A DNA stretch of 35,248 nt, taken from NCBI GenBank assembly GCA_009930175.1, contig RZYW01000012.1:1-35248 (forward strand), read 5' to 3'. Origin of the DNA: Clostridia bacterium. GTDB lineage: Bacteria > Bacillota > Peptococcia > Peptococcales > SKKY01. Made by a program: the position numbers and the translations under genes. Below are positions 25,463 through 32,547 of the stretch, in pieces (positions within the stretch are counted from its first letter, which is position 1; each line of letters opens with the position of its first letter). The notes under the pieces were generated by a model. The model did not search any database. It was not told the origin of the DNA and saw only the letters and a program-made list of their open reading frames with translations.

Positions 25463-26184
25463 TGAAGGGTTCGGCCTTTACAGATGTAGGATATCAAAGA
25501 AAAACAAATGAAGATTCCTGGTACCTTGACCTGTCCAAAAAAATTGTTGCTGTTGCTGATGGCATGGGAGGACACAAGGCTGGAGAAATTGCAAGCCAGA
25601 CTGTGAAAAAGTATCTCGAAAATGATTCCGATGTTGAAGGAAAAGGATTCAGTAAGATTTTTCAAGAGATAAACAAGACAATTATTTTGTGTGCTGAAGA
25701 AAATGAAGAATATAAGGGAATGGGTACAACCTTTACCCTTGTAAAAATTAAAGATAATAAAATCCTGGTTGGACATATTGGGGACAGCCGGGCTTATTTG
25801 CTGCGAAATGGTAAAATAATGCAAATGACAACGGATCACACAATGGTTAATGAACTTCTAAAACTTGAGGGTATTACCCCTGAACAGGCGAAAGATCACC
25901 CTTATAAGCATGTTTTAAGCAGAGCTTTGGGTGTGGAAAAAAATATAAGTATCGAGGAAAAAACCTATAAGCTTGAAAAAGGTGATTTTTTGCTCCTTTC
26001 CACAGATGGTCTTCATGGAATGCTTTCTGATTTGGAAATTGTAACTACTTTTATTGAAAATGACTATGAAATAGAAGAAACTGGAAAAAATCTTATGAGA
26101 AAAGCTTTAGAAAAAGGTGGCAAGGATAATATTACTTTTATTATCTTGGGAGATATTTTTGAAAATGGAGAGCAGGAACAATAA
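25462..26184 (+). CDS. prpC: PP2C-type serine/threonine phosphatase (PrpC/Stp family)
   Basis: Metal-dependent phosphatase (240 aa) that counters the PASTA kinase encoded next. Family metal-binding motifs are visible: DGMGGHKAGE, VGHIGDSRAYLL, STDGLHGML and GGKDNITFI, each carrying one of the conserved Asp residues. No membrane segment is present, so it is cytosolic. It overlaps rlmN and prkC by one base each (TAATG). The phosphatase-kinase pair is a standard Gram-positive module controlling cell-wall synthesis and growth. Confidence 0.96.
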   Translation: MKGSAFTDVGYQRKTNEDSWYLDLSKKIVAVADGMGGHKAGEIASQTVKKYLENDSDVEGKGFSKIFQEINKTIILCAEENEEYKGMGTTFTLVKIKDNKILVGHIGDSRAYLLRNGKIMQMTTDHTMVNELLKLEGITPEQAKDHPYKHVLSRALGVEKNISIEEKTYKLEKGDFLLLSTDGLHGMLSDLEIVTTFIENDYEIEETGKNLMRKALEKGGKDNITFIILGDIFENGEQEQ

Positions 26185-28004
26185 TGATTGGTAAAATTAT
26201 CAATAACAGATATAAAATAATCAGTCTTATTGCAGAAGGCGGAATGGCCCATGTTTATAAGGCTTTAGATATAGAAAAAGACTACGTTGTAGCTCTAAAA
26301 ATACTAAAAAGCCAATTTTCTGGTGATAAAGATTTTATTGACAGGTTTATGCAGGAAGCCATGGCATTTGCCCGGTTGAATCATGATAACATAGTAAAAC
26401 TATATGATTATGGTTCAGTTGATGGACTGCATTATCTTAGCCTGGAGTATGTTGAGGGAAATTCCTTAGATGAGTTGATCAGAGATAAAAAACTATTACC
26501 TTTACAAGAGGTTCTGGATATTTCTATTCAAGTATGTCAGGCTTTGGAACATGCCCACCAGAAAAAGATTATTCATAGAGATATAAAACCCCATAATATT
26601 CTTGTAGACTCAAAGGGAAAGGTTAAAGTTACGGATTTTGGGATTGCTAAAGCGATTTCTTCTGCAACTATAACACATGCCGGGGGTATGCTTGGTTCAG
26701 TTCAATATTTTTCCCCAGAGCAGGCAAAGGGTGAAAGGGCAACTGAAAAGTCAGATCTTTATTCTCTGGCTGTAGTCATTTATGAAATGCTTACAGGTAA
26801 ACTGCCTTTTTCCGGGGAGTCTCATTTTTCTATAGCTTTAAAACATGTTCAGGAAAGGCCTGTTAATCCAACTTTTTATAATTCGGATATCCCTAAAAAC
26901 CTTGAGTTGATAATACTTAAAACTCTTGGGAAAAATCCAGATTACCGTTATGAAAATGCCCATGATCTTAAAGAAGCTTTGATAAATTATCGTAACATTA
27001 ATAATTTGAATAGAAATGAGATTAAAAAGAATCTTGAAGAATCTAAATTTAGCAATACAGTTATTCAAAGAAGATCTCCTCAACAAGGTGGAAGAAGTAA
27101 AAAACCATTAAATAAGAATTATTATCTTATTATGGGATTGATATTTTTAGTGGCAGTATTTGGATATATATTTAGCCAGAATGAAAAAGTACCCGATTTA
27201 AAGGGAATGACAATTAGTGAAGCAGAAAATGTTCTGGGATCTCAGGGGTTAAAATTTGTTATTCAAAGGGAAGATTTTTCTGAAGAAGTTGAAAAGGGTC
27301 TTGTAATTTCTCAAGAACCAGAAAAAGGGGATAAAATACCTTCTGGCTCTGAAGTTAATGCGATAATTAGTGCCGGTGATGTCTTCGTGATAGTTCCAGA
27401 TATAGTTGGGACTAATATAGACAGAGCTGTAGAAATATTGTTGGAAAATTCAATTACAATAAATGGTAAAGAGGAGATATATAATAATGACTTTGCTGAA
27501 GGAGAGGTAATTTATCAAGAGCCAGCAAGGGGAACAAAAGTAGCACCTAACTCTTTAATTGATATTGTTGTTAGCAAAGGTAAAAAACCTCAGGACTTTC
27601 CAGCTCCAAGATTAACTGGTTTTAGTAAGGATTCAGCTTTAGAAATAATAACTAGATTAAATTTACAACCGGGCAGAATTACATTGATTGAAAGCACTGA
27701 ATATAGCGAAGGTACTGTTGTAAGTCAAAATCCACTTCCCGATGCCATTGTGCATGACAACAGTGTTATAGATCTTTTAATTAGTTCTGGCCCGGGACCA
27801 AGAAAATTCACAAGAGCAGTTCCTGTTAATATGGAAGAAGATGGAATTTTGAAAATAGTAGTTCAGGATATTCAAGGTGAGAGTATTTTCCTTCAGGAAA
27901 GAAGAGATAAGGGATTTTTTAGTGTTCAGGTAGATTATTTTGGTGAGGGAAGAATTATTGTTTTCTTAAATGACAGGAAGATAAATGAAGTTCAGGTACC
28001 TTAA
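26184..28004 (+). CDS. prkC: PASTA-domain serine/threonine protein kinase (PrkC/Stk family)
   Basis: Membrane receptor kinase of 606 aa. The cytosolic kinase domain (about 10-270) has a glycine loop AEGGMAHVYK, the ATP lysine K39 in VALKIL, HRDIKPHN with D133, DFG at D151-G153, and the GSVQYFSPEQA activation segment. A basic juxtamembrane stretch leads to one helix (about 313-331). Outside are three PASTA repeats starting near 336 (VPDLKGMTISEAE), 404 (VPDIVGTNIDRAV) and 475 (PRLTGFSKDSALE), which in this family bind muropeptides or lipid II. The last about 64 residues form an extra beta-rich segment beyond the third PASTA repeat. Upstream prpC overlaps by one base; rsgA follows. Confidence 0.96.
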   Translation: MIGKIINNRYKIISLIAEGGMAHVYKALDIEKDYVVALKILKSQFSGDKDFIDRFMQEAMAFARLNHDNIVKLYDYGSVDGLHYLSLEYVEGNSLDELIRDKKLLPLQEVLDISIQVCQALEHAHQKKIIHRDIKPHNILVDSKGKVKVTDFGIAKAISSATITHAGGMLGSVQYFSPEQAKGERATEKSDLYSLAVVIYEMLTGKLPFSGESHFSIALKHVQERPVNPTFYNSDIPKNLELIILKTLGKNPDYRYENAHDLKEALINYRNINNLNRNEIKKNLEESKFSNTVIQRRSPQQGGRSKKPLNKNYYLIMGLIFLVAVFGYIFSQNEKVPDLKGMTISEAENVLGSQGLKFVIQREDFSEEVEKGLVISQEPEKGDKIPSGSEVNAIISAGDVFVIVPDIVGTNIDRAVEILLENSITINGKEEIYNNDFAEGEVIYQEPARGTKVAPNSLIDIVVSKGKKPQDFPAPRLTGFSKDSALEIITRLNLQPGRITLIESTEYSEGTVVSQNPLPDAIVHDNSVIDLLISSGPGPRKFTRAVPVNMEEDGILKIVVQDIQGESIFLQERRDKGFFSVQVDYFGEGRIIVFLNDRKINEVQVP

Positions 28005-28018
28005 AAAGGATGGTTAAA

Positions 28019-28918
28019 ATGCTTAAAGGCACTATAATTAAAGGATACAGCAGTTTCTATTATGTAGATATTGGAGAGAGAATAATATCATGCTCTCTTA
28101 GAGGGAAAAACCGTCTTGGAAAAAATGACTTTTATCCAGGAGATCTTGTTGAAATAAAAATAACCAATGAAGATAAATCCGAAGGTGTTATTGAAAGAAC
28201 ACTGGAAAGAAAGAACTTTCTTCTAAGACCTCCAGTTGCTAACATAGATCAGATAATTATTACTAGTGCTATGAAACAACCATCTCCAGATTACATGCTT
28301 ATTGATCGTCTTATGGCTGTTGCGGTATCTAAAAATATTGATCCGGTACTTGTTTTTAATAAAATAGACTTATCAGATGAACAGGAAATAGAAGAAGTAA
28401 GAAAGAGGTACGAGGAGTCTGAAGCAACTATTATATTTATTAGTACAATGGAAAAAGACAAAATTCCTCTGTATAAAAAACAATTGGAAGAAATATTGAT
28501 GAATAAAATTAATATTCTTGCGGGAATTTCCGGAGTGGGGAAAACAAGCATTATTAATATTCTTGATGGCGGGGACGATAGAGCAGTGGGTAAAATAAGT
28601 GAGAAATTAAAAAGAGGAAAACATACTACCAGACATACAGAATTAGTCCAGATAGGTGATCATTCATGGCTGGCTGATTCTCCTGGTTTTAGTTCTCTTG
28701 ATTTTCCCAAGGATTTTAAACCTGAAATGCTGCCTAGAGTTTATATTGATTATCTTAAATACAGTAATTTATGTAAATTTAACAATTGTTTCCATCTAGA
28801 AGAACCTGATTGTGAAATAAAAAGAAAAATAGAAGAAGGAATTCTTAGCAAAGAAAGATATGAAAATTATAAATATCTTATTGAAGAACTCAAAAGCAGA
28901 GAAGGGAGTCAATACTAA
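28019..28918 (+). CDS. rsgA: Ribosome small-subunit-dependent GTPase RsgA
   Basis: Circularly permuted GTPase that checks late 30S assembly. From the ATG at 28019 it has 299 aa: OB-fold (about 1-65), GTPase domain with the permuted motif order (NKID before GISGVGKTS and then DSPGF), and a C-terminal zinc module with CKFNNCFHLEEPDC. I prefer 28019 to the in-frame ATG at 28010 because AAGGATGG overlaps the latter and is 5 nt from the former, and the protein then begins MLKGTIIKGYSSFY, typical of the family. The stop codon overlaps the rpe start (TAATG). In Bacillus subtilis RsgA is a known PrkC substrate, in line with the neighbourhood. Confidence 0.95.
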   Translation: MLKGTIIKGYSSFYYVDIGERIISCSLRGKNRLGKNDFYPGDLVEIKITNEDKSEGVIERTLERKNFLLRPPVANIDQIIITSAMKQPSPDYMLIDRLMAVAVSKNIDPVLVFNKIDLSDEQEIEEVRKRYEESEATIIFISTMEKDKIPLYKKQLEEILMNKINILAGISGVGKTSIINILDGGDDRAVGKISEKLKRGKHTTRHTELVQIGDHSWLADSPGFSSLDFPKDFKPEMLPRVYIDYLKYSNLCKFNNCFHLEEPDCEIKRKIEEGILSKERYENYKYLIEELKSREGSQY

Positions 28919-29562
28919 TGATTATAGCTCCATCATTATTGTCCGCGGATTTTGGAAATTTGGAAAAAGAAGTAAAAGAAATAGAAAAAGCAGGGGCAGA
29001 TTGGCTGCATCTTGATATTATGGATGGTAATTTTGTCCCAAATATTAGTTTTGGACCAATGATTGTAAAAGCTGTCAGAAAGTATACAAAATTATTTTTT
29101 GATGTTCATCTCATGATAGAAAATCCGGACTTTTATCTTGAAGAATTTAAAAATGCCGGGGCGGATATGATAACAGTTCATCAAGAAAGTACCAAGCATC
29201 TTCACCGTACAATTCAGACAATAAAAAGTATGGGAATAAAAGCGGGGGTTTCTCTAAATCCTGCCACATCAATTATGACCCTTGAACATATACTTCCGGA
29301 TATAGATATGGTTTTAATTATGAGCGTTAATCCAGGTTTTGGCGGACAATCATTTATTCCTGAGTCAATTGAAAAAATAAAAAAGCTGAGAGATTTAGCT
29401 AATCAAAAAAATCCAGCATTGCAAATTCAGGTTGATGGTGGAATAAATAAAGATAATGCTGCCGAAGTAATCAGATCCGGGGCAGATATATTGGTAGCTG
29501 GCTCCGCAGTATTTGGAGCAAAAGACAGAGAAAAAGCAATTAAAGAGATTAAAGGAGAATAA
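28918..29562 (+). CDS. rpe: Ribulose-phosphate 3-epimerase
   Basis: Interconverts ribulose 5-phosphate and xylulose 5-phosphate in the pentose phosphate pathway. It is a 214-aa TIM barrel with family signatures HLDIMDGNFVPNISFGP, VHLMIENP, VNPGFGGQSF and VDGGINKDNA, which include the metal-binding His/Asp residues. The ATG overlaps the rsgA stop codon, the standard prkC-rsgA-rpe order. Confidence 0.97.
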   Translation: MIIAPSLLSADFGNLEKEVKEIEKAGADWLHLDIMDGNFVPNISFGPMIVKAVRKYTKLFFDVHLMIENPDFYLEEFKNAGADMITVHQESTKHLHRTIQTIKSMGIKAGVSLNPATSIMTLEHILPDIDMVLIMSVNPGFGGQSFIPESIEKIKKLRDLANQKNPALQIQVDGGINKDNAAEVIRSGADILVAGSAVFGAKDREKAIKEIKGE

Positions 29563-29563
29563 G

Positions 29564-30445
29564 ATGAAGGACAGAATAATTAGAGCAACAGCCTTAAACA
29601 ATACAGTAAGAGTATCTTCAGTAATAACAACTGGAGTAGTAGAAGAAGCAAGACAAAGACATAACCTTTCACCCTTGGCCTGCGCTGCTTTAGGAAGAAT
29701 AATGACAGCGAATCTTTTAATGACCTGGGGACTAAAAGGTGAAGGATCACTTTCCATTAGATTTTTAGGGGATGGGCCTATAGGAGGAGCAATATCTCAG
29801 GCATTTTCTGATTATACAGTAAGAGGATATGTAGGTAATCCTTATGTAGATCTTCCTCTTACGGAAGAGGGTAAACTTAATGTAGGTAAAGCTATTGGAA
29901 GTGGTCAGCTAAATATCATGAAAGATTTAGGCTTAAAAGAACCATATTCAGGAACAACTGATATTGTATCCGGAGAAATTGGAGAAGATATAGCACAATA
30001 TCTTCTTGATTCAGAACAAACACCTTCTCTGGTAGCGCTAGGAGTTCTTGTGGATATTGATTATAAAGTTATAGCAAGTGGTGGAGTAATTATCCAGGCA
30101 TTGCCAGGAGCTCCAGATGATGTACTTGATTTAATTGAAGAAAAAGTAATACTTGGTAAAGGTGTAAGTATTTTAATTAATAACGGACTCGACGCAAGAG
30201 GCTTAATGGAAGAATACCTTCAAGGGATAGATTTCAAAGTTCTTGAGGAGCATGATGTTAAATTTGATTGTAAATGCAGCAAGGAAAGATTTAAAAACGG
30301 ACTTTACAGTTTGGGAACTGAAGAATTAACTTCTATATTAGAAAGCGATGGTCAGTGCGAAACAAGATGTCATTTTTGCAATGAAGTCCATACATTTAGT
30401 CAAGATGAACTGAGAGAGATTATAGAATCAAGAAATAATAATTAA
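29564..30445 (+). CDS. hslO: Redox-regulated chaperone Hsp33
   Basis: Chaperone switched on by oxidation of a zinc-bound Cys cluster. I start it at ATG 29564 (293 aa), one base after the rpe stop codon, because AAAGGAGAA is directly upstream and the sequence begins MKDRIIRATAL. The N-terminal chaperone domain contains the conserved GDGPIGG block; the C-terminal redox switch is intact, with CXC in FDCKCS and CXXC in RCHFC. In an anaerobe this is a plausible oxidative-stress defence. A bidirectional terminator follows, ending the long cluster. Confidence 0.95.
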   Translation: MKDRIIRATALNNTVRVSSVITTGVVEEARQRHNLSPLACAALGRIMTANLLMTWGLKGEGSLSIRFLGDGPIGGAISQAFSDYTVRGYVGNPYVDLPLTEEGKLNVGKAIGSGQLNIMKDLGLKEPYSGTTDIVSGEIGEDIAQYLLDSEQTPSLVALGVLVDIDYKVIASGGVIIQALPGAPDDVLDLIEEKVILGKGVSILINNGLDARGLMEEYLQGIDFKVLEEHDVKFDCKCSKERFKNGLYSLGTEELTSILESDGQCETRCHFCNEVHTFSQDELREIIESRNNN

Positions 30446-30458
30446 AAAAGGGCAACAA

Positions 30459-30504
30459 AAAAGGCTTACTTCAGACTATTTTCTACCGTCTAAGCAGGCC
30501 TTTT
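30459..30504. terminator. Bidirectional intrinsic terminator between hslO and rpmB
   Basis: AAAAGGCTTACTTCAGAC on the left pairs with GTCTAAGCAGGCCTTTT on the right with G-U pairs and one bulge, around an 11-nt loop. T-rich tracts flank both sides (TTTTCTCTTT on the plus side; TTTTTTGTTGCCC on the minus side), so it can serve both convergent genes. Confidence 0.8.
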
Positions 30505-30522
30505 CTCTTTGGTATTCATTTA

Positions 30523-30714
30523 TTAAACCGCTCGCTGGATTTTACCAGAACGGAGGCATCTCGTACAAAGTTTTACTCTTTTTGGTGTACCATTTACTAC
30601 AGCCTTAACGCTTTGTAAATTTGGAGCCCATTTTTTCTTACTACGGATGTGAGAGTGACTTACTGACATTCCAGTTGATACTCCTTTACCGCAAACCTCG
30701 CAAACACGTGACAT
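30523..30714 (-). CDS. rpmB: 50S ribosomal protein L28 (zinc-binding form)
   Basis: A 63-aa ribosomal protein of normal size. It begins [21 protein letters not shown] and carries two Cys pairs, C5/C8 and C50/C53 (KLCTRC), the zinc-ribbon C+ form of L28. GAGAGGGGG lies before the ATG on the minus strand. It is monocistronic between a terminator and its own promoter; in many Bacillota rpmB is similarly isolated near the rsgA-rpe region. Confidence 0.96.
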   Translation of the reverse strand: MSRVCEVCGKGVSTGMSVSHSHIRSKKKWAPNLQSVKAVVNGTPKRVKLCTRCLRSGKIQRAV

Positions 30715-30757
30715 AATGAAACCCCCTCTCTCAAAACAATACTAAAACCACTAGATG

Positions 30758-30786
30758 ATTTTAACACTAATGTTTCCTTATTGCAA
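30758..30786 (-). promoter_or_regulatory. rpmB promoter (shares its -35 with birA)
   Basis: On the minus strand TTGCAA (30786-30781), 17-nt spacer, TAAAAT (30763-30758). The start site would be near 30751, about 37 nt before the rpmB start codon. Confidence 0.6.
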
Positions 30787-30809
30787 GTAATAATAATAAT
30801 AAGTATTAT
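30781..30809 (+). promoter_or_regulatory. birA promoter (shares its -35 with rpmB)
   Basis: TTGCAA (30781-30786), 17-nt spacer, TATTAT (30804-30809). The -35 is palindromic and is the same six bases used on the opposite strand for rpmB. Confidence 0.6.
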
Positions 30810-30844
30810 TAATTAGAAGTCAGAGAAAAGGAAGGTGTAAAAAG

Positions 30845-31834
30845 GTGAAACAAAAAGTATTTAAAATTTTACTTGAAGCAAAAGACCATCTTTCTGGAGA
30901 AGAGATAAGCGAAAGGCTTGGGGTTTCAAGGACGGCAATCTGGAAGCACATTAATGCTCTAAAAGAAGATGGATATGACATAGAGGCAGTTCCTAGAAAA
31001 GGGTATTTATTAAAAAACAGAGTTGATAAACTTTTGAGAACAGAAATAATTACAGAGTTAAATCTTAAACACTGGAACAAAGAAAATATTTATACATATG
31101 ATCAAGTGGATTCAACAAATATAATTGGGAAAAAATTTGCTGCTGAAGGAAAAGAAGAAGGAACTTTTATAATTGCTGAGGAGCAAACAAAAGGTAAAGG
31201 GAGAATGGGAAGGGACTGGGTTTCTCCTTACGGAAAAGGTATTTGGTTATCTTTTATTTTAAGACCAGAAATAATTCCTCTCCGTGCTTCTGAAATCACT
31301 TTTGTTATAGCTGTGGGTATTATGGAGGGGATTAAGAAACATATTAATAAAGAAGTTAAAATAAAATGGCCAAATGATATTCTTCTTGATGGGAAAAAAA
31401 TTGTGGGAATTTTGACAGAAATATCAGCAGAAATGGAAAGAATAAATTATATTGTGGCAGGAATTGGAATAAACGCTAATCAGGATATCGAAGATTTCCC
31501 TGAAGATATTCGGGTTAAAGCCACCTCCCTAAGGTTAAACACGGGGAAGTATATAAACAGGAATGAATTACTTCGTGAACTAATTGAAGAAATGGAAAGA
31601 ATTTATTTCATTTACAAAAATGAAGGATTTAAAAAAATTATTGAGTTCTGGAAGGAAAATAATGCGACTCTTGGAAGAAGAGTTAAAGCCATCACTTTCG
31701 ACGGAGAAATAACCGGAGTAGCAGAAAGAATAGATGACGAAGGCTACCTTATTATCCTTGATGACCAGGGAAATGAAAATAAAATTCTTGCTGGAGATGT
31801 TTCTTTAAGAAATGAAGATGGAAGTTATTTTTGA
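30845..31834 (+). CDS. birA: Biotin-[acetyl-CoA-carboxylase] ligase with N-terminal HTH (BirA)
   Basis: Attaches biotin to carboxylases through biotinyl-AMP; the group II form also represses biotin genes. The 329-aa protein starts with a winged helix-turn-helix (about 1-60, EEISERLGVSRTAIWKHINALKEDGY), then the ligase domain with KGKGRMGRDWVSP (ligand loop), KWPNDIL and GIGINAN, and a C-terminal SH3-like domain (about 280-329). The start is GTG at 30845, with GGAAGGTG upstream. Biotin enzymes would be needed by a propionate-forming metabolism, which the genes further downstream suggest, but no biotin gene is in the window. Confidence 0.95.
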   Translation: MKQKVFKILLEAKDHLSGEEISERLGVSRTAIWKHINALKEDGYDIEAVPRKGYLLKNRVDKLLRTEIITELNLKHWNKENIYTYDQVDSTNIIGKKFAAEGKEEGTFIIAEEQTKGKGRMGRDWVSPYGKGIWLSFILRPEIIPLRASEITFVIAVGIMEGIKKHINKEVKIKWPNDILLDGKKIVGILTEISAEMERINYIVAGIGINANQDIEDFPEDIRVKATSLRLNTGKYINRNELLRELIEEMERIYFIYKNEGFKKIIEFWKENNATLGRRVKAITFDGEITGVAERIDDEGYLIILDDQGNENKILAGDVSLRNEDGSYF

Positions 31835-31836
31835 GC

Positions 31837-31865
31837 TTGAAATAGATGAAGTTAAACTCTATAAT
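31837..31865 (+). promoter_or_regulatory. Promoter of the DUF3870 gene
   Basis: TTGAAA (31837-31842), 17-nt spacer, perfect TATAAT (31860-31865), immediately after the birA stop codon. The start site would be near 31872. Confidence 0.75.
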
Positions 31866-31911
31866 AGTATTCGAGTCATTAATTAACTGAAAAAGAAAAG
31901 GAGAATGGGTT

Positions 31912-32253
31912 ATGTCACAGGAACGGAAAGATACAATTTTTGTTACTGGTTATGCCAAACTTCCTACAGCAATTACTGCAGAAAAACTATATCAGGTGAT
32001 TGCAATTGGCCTGGAAGTTGACCCTAAAACCGGAGAAATAATTGACGGAGACTGCACCCTTGCTACAGAATTAGGAAGAAGTTTTTTTAAGCGAGCAGTA
32101 ATTGGACACAACATTGAAACAGGTTCAGAAAAATTAATTAAAGAATTTGAAGTGAGATATCAGGGCAGTGCAAGAAAAGCAATAATAACTGCATTAAAAC
32201 TTGTTCATGAGAAGTGGGTAAGTACCAAAGAAAAAACTATTTTACAAAGGTAA
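31912..32253 (+). CDS. DUF3870 family protein, function unknown
   Basis: A 113-aa soluble protein with no signal peptide or membrane helix. Its order, a TIFVTGYAKLP start, a GLEVDPKTGEIIDGDCTLATELGRSF middle part and an RYQGSARKAIITALKLVHEKW end, matches the DUF3870 family by eye. The pattern of beta strands followed by two helices suggests a small alpha/beta fold. It has one Cys, in DGDCT, at a position that looks conserved in the family but which I cannot confirm. AAGGAGAA precedes the ATG. It has its own promoter and its last bases hold the promoter for the CoA-transferase gene, so it is adjacent to the propionate module without clearly being co-transcribed. Confidence 0.75.
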   Translation: MSQERKDTIFVTGYAKLPTAITAEKLYQVIAIGLEVDPKTGEIIDGDCTLATELGRSFFKRAVIGHNIETGSEKLIKEFEVRYQGSARKAIITALKLVHEKWVSTKEKTILQR

Positions 32254-32269
32254 TCAAAAAAGATATAAT
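32241..32269 (+). promoter_or_regulatory. Promoter of the CoA-transferase/mutase operon
   Basis: TTTACA (32241-32246), 17-nt spacer, perfect TATAAT (32264-32269). The -35 lies inside the end of the DUF3870 gene. The start site would be near 32276, 272 nt before the start codon. Confidence 0.75.
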
Positions 32270-32275
32270 GAAAAC

Positions 32276-32547
32276 TAATTGGTGAGGGAATCAATATACA
32301 TATAAAATAGCCGATAATTTGTTGATTGGGTTAAAAAAACTTCAATAAAAAGCAAATTATAACCTGGCCAAATCGAAGAACCATTAGATTGTTTTTGAGC
32401 TGGGATTTTTTTTGGGAATGAAGTTTTATTTACATATAAAAGCAACATAAAAGTAAGATAACTGAATACTGGATTAGTTTATAAGGATTTAGATTAAGGC
32501 GTCAGCTCTAATCTAGCTAATATAAATAATTAGGAGGATGAACAACA
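32276..32547 (+). promoter_or_regulatory. Long untranslated leader of the CoA-transferase gene
   Basis: About 270 nt with no open frame of note. Visible elements are an imperfect inverted repeat pairing GATTGGGTT (near 32323) with AACCTGGCCAAATC (near 32362), an eight-T tract near 32406, a second possible promoter starting TTTACA at 32429, and a 7-bp inverted repeat TAGATTA (32490-32496) / TAATCTA (32509-32515) just before the ribosome-binding site GGAGG (32532-32536). I see no convincing intrinsic terminator and no known riboswitch core, including no cobalamin box. It may be a regulatory leader or a stabilising 5' UTR, or the true start may lie nearer the gene. Confidence 0.45.

Noticed and set aside
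25459-25839. Antisense open frame of 126 codons opposite prpC
   Set aside because: The sense strand encodes conserved PP2C motifs throughout; the antisense product has no recognisable domain and no supported start.
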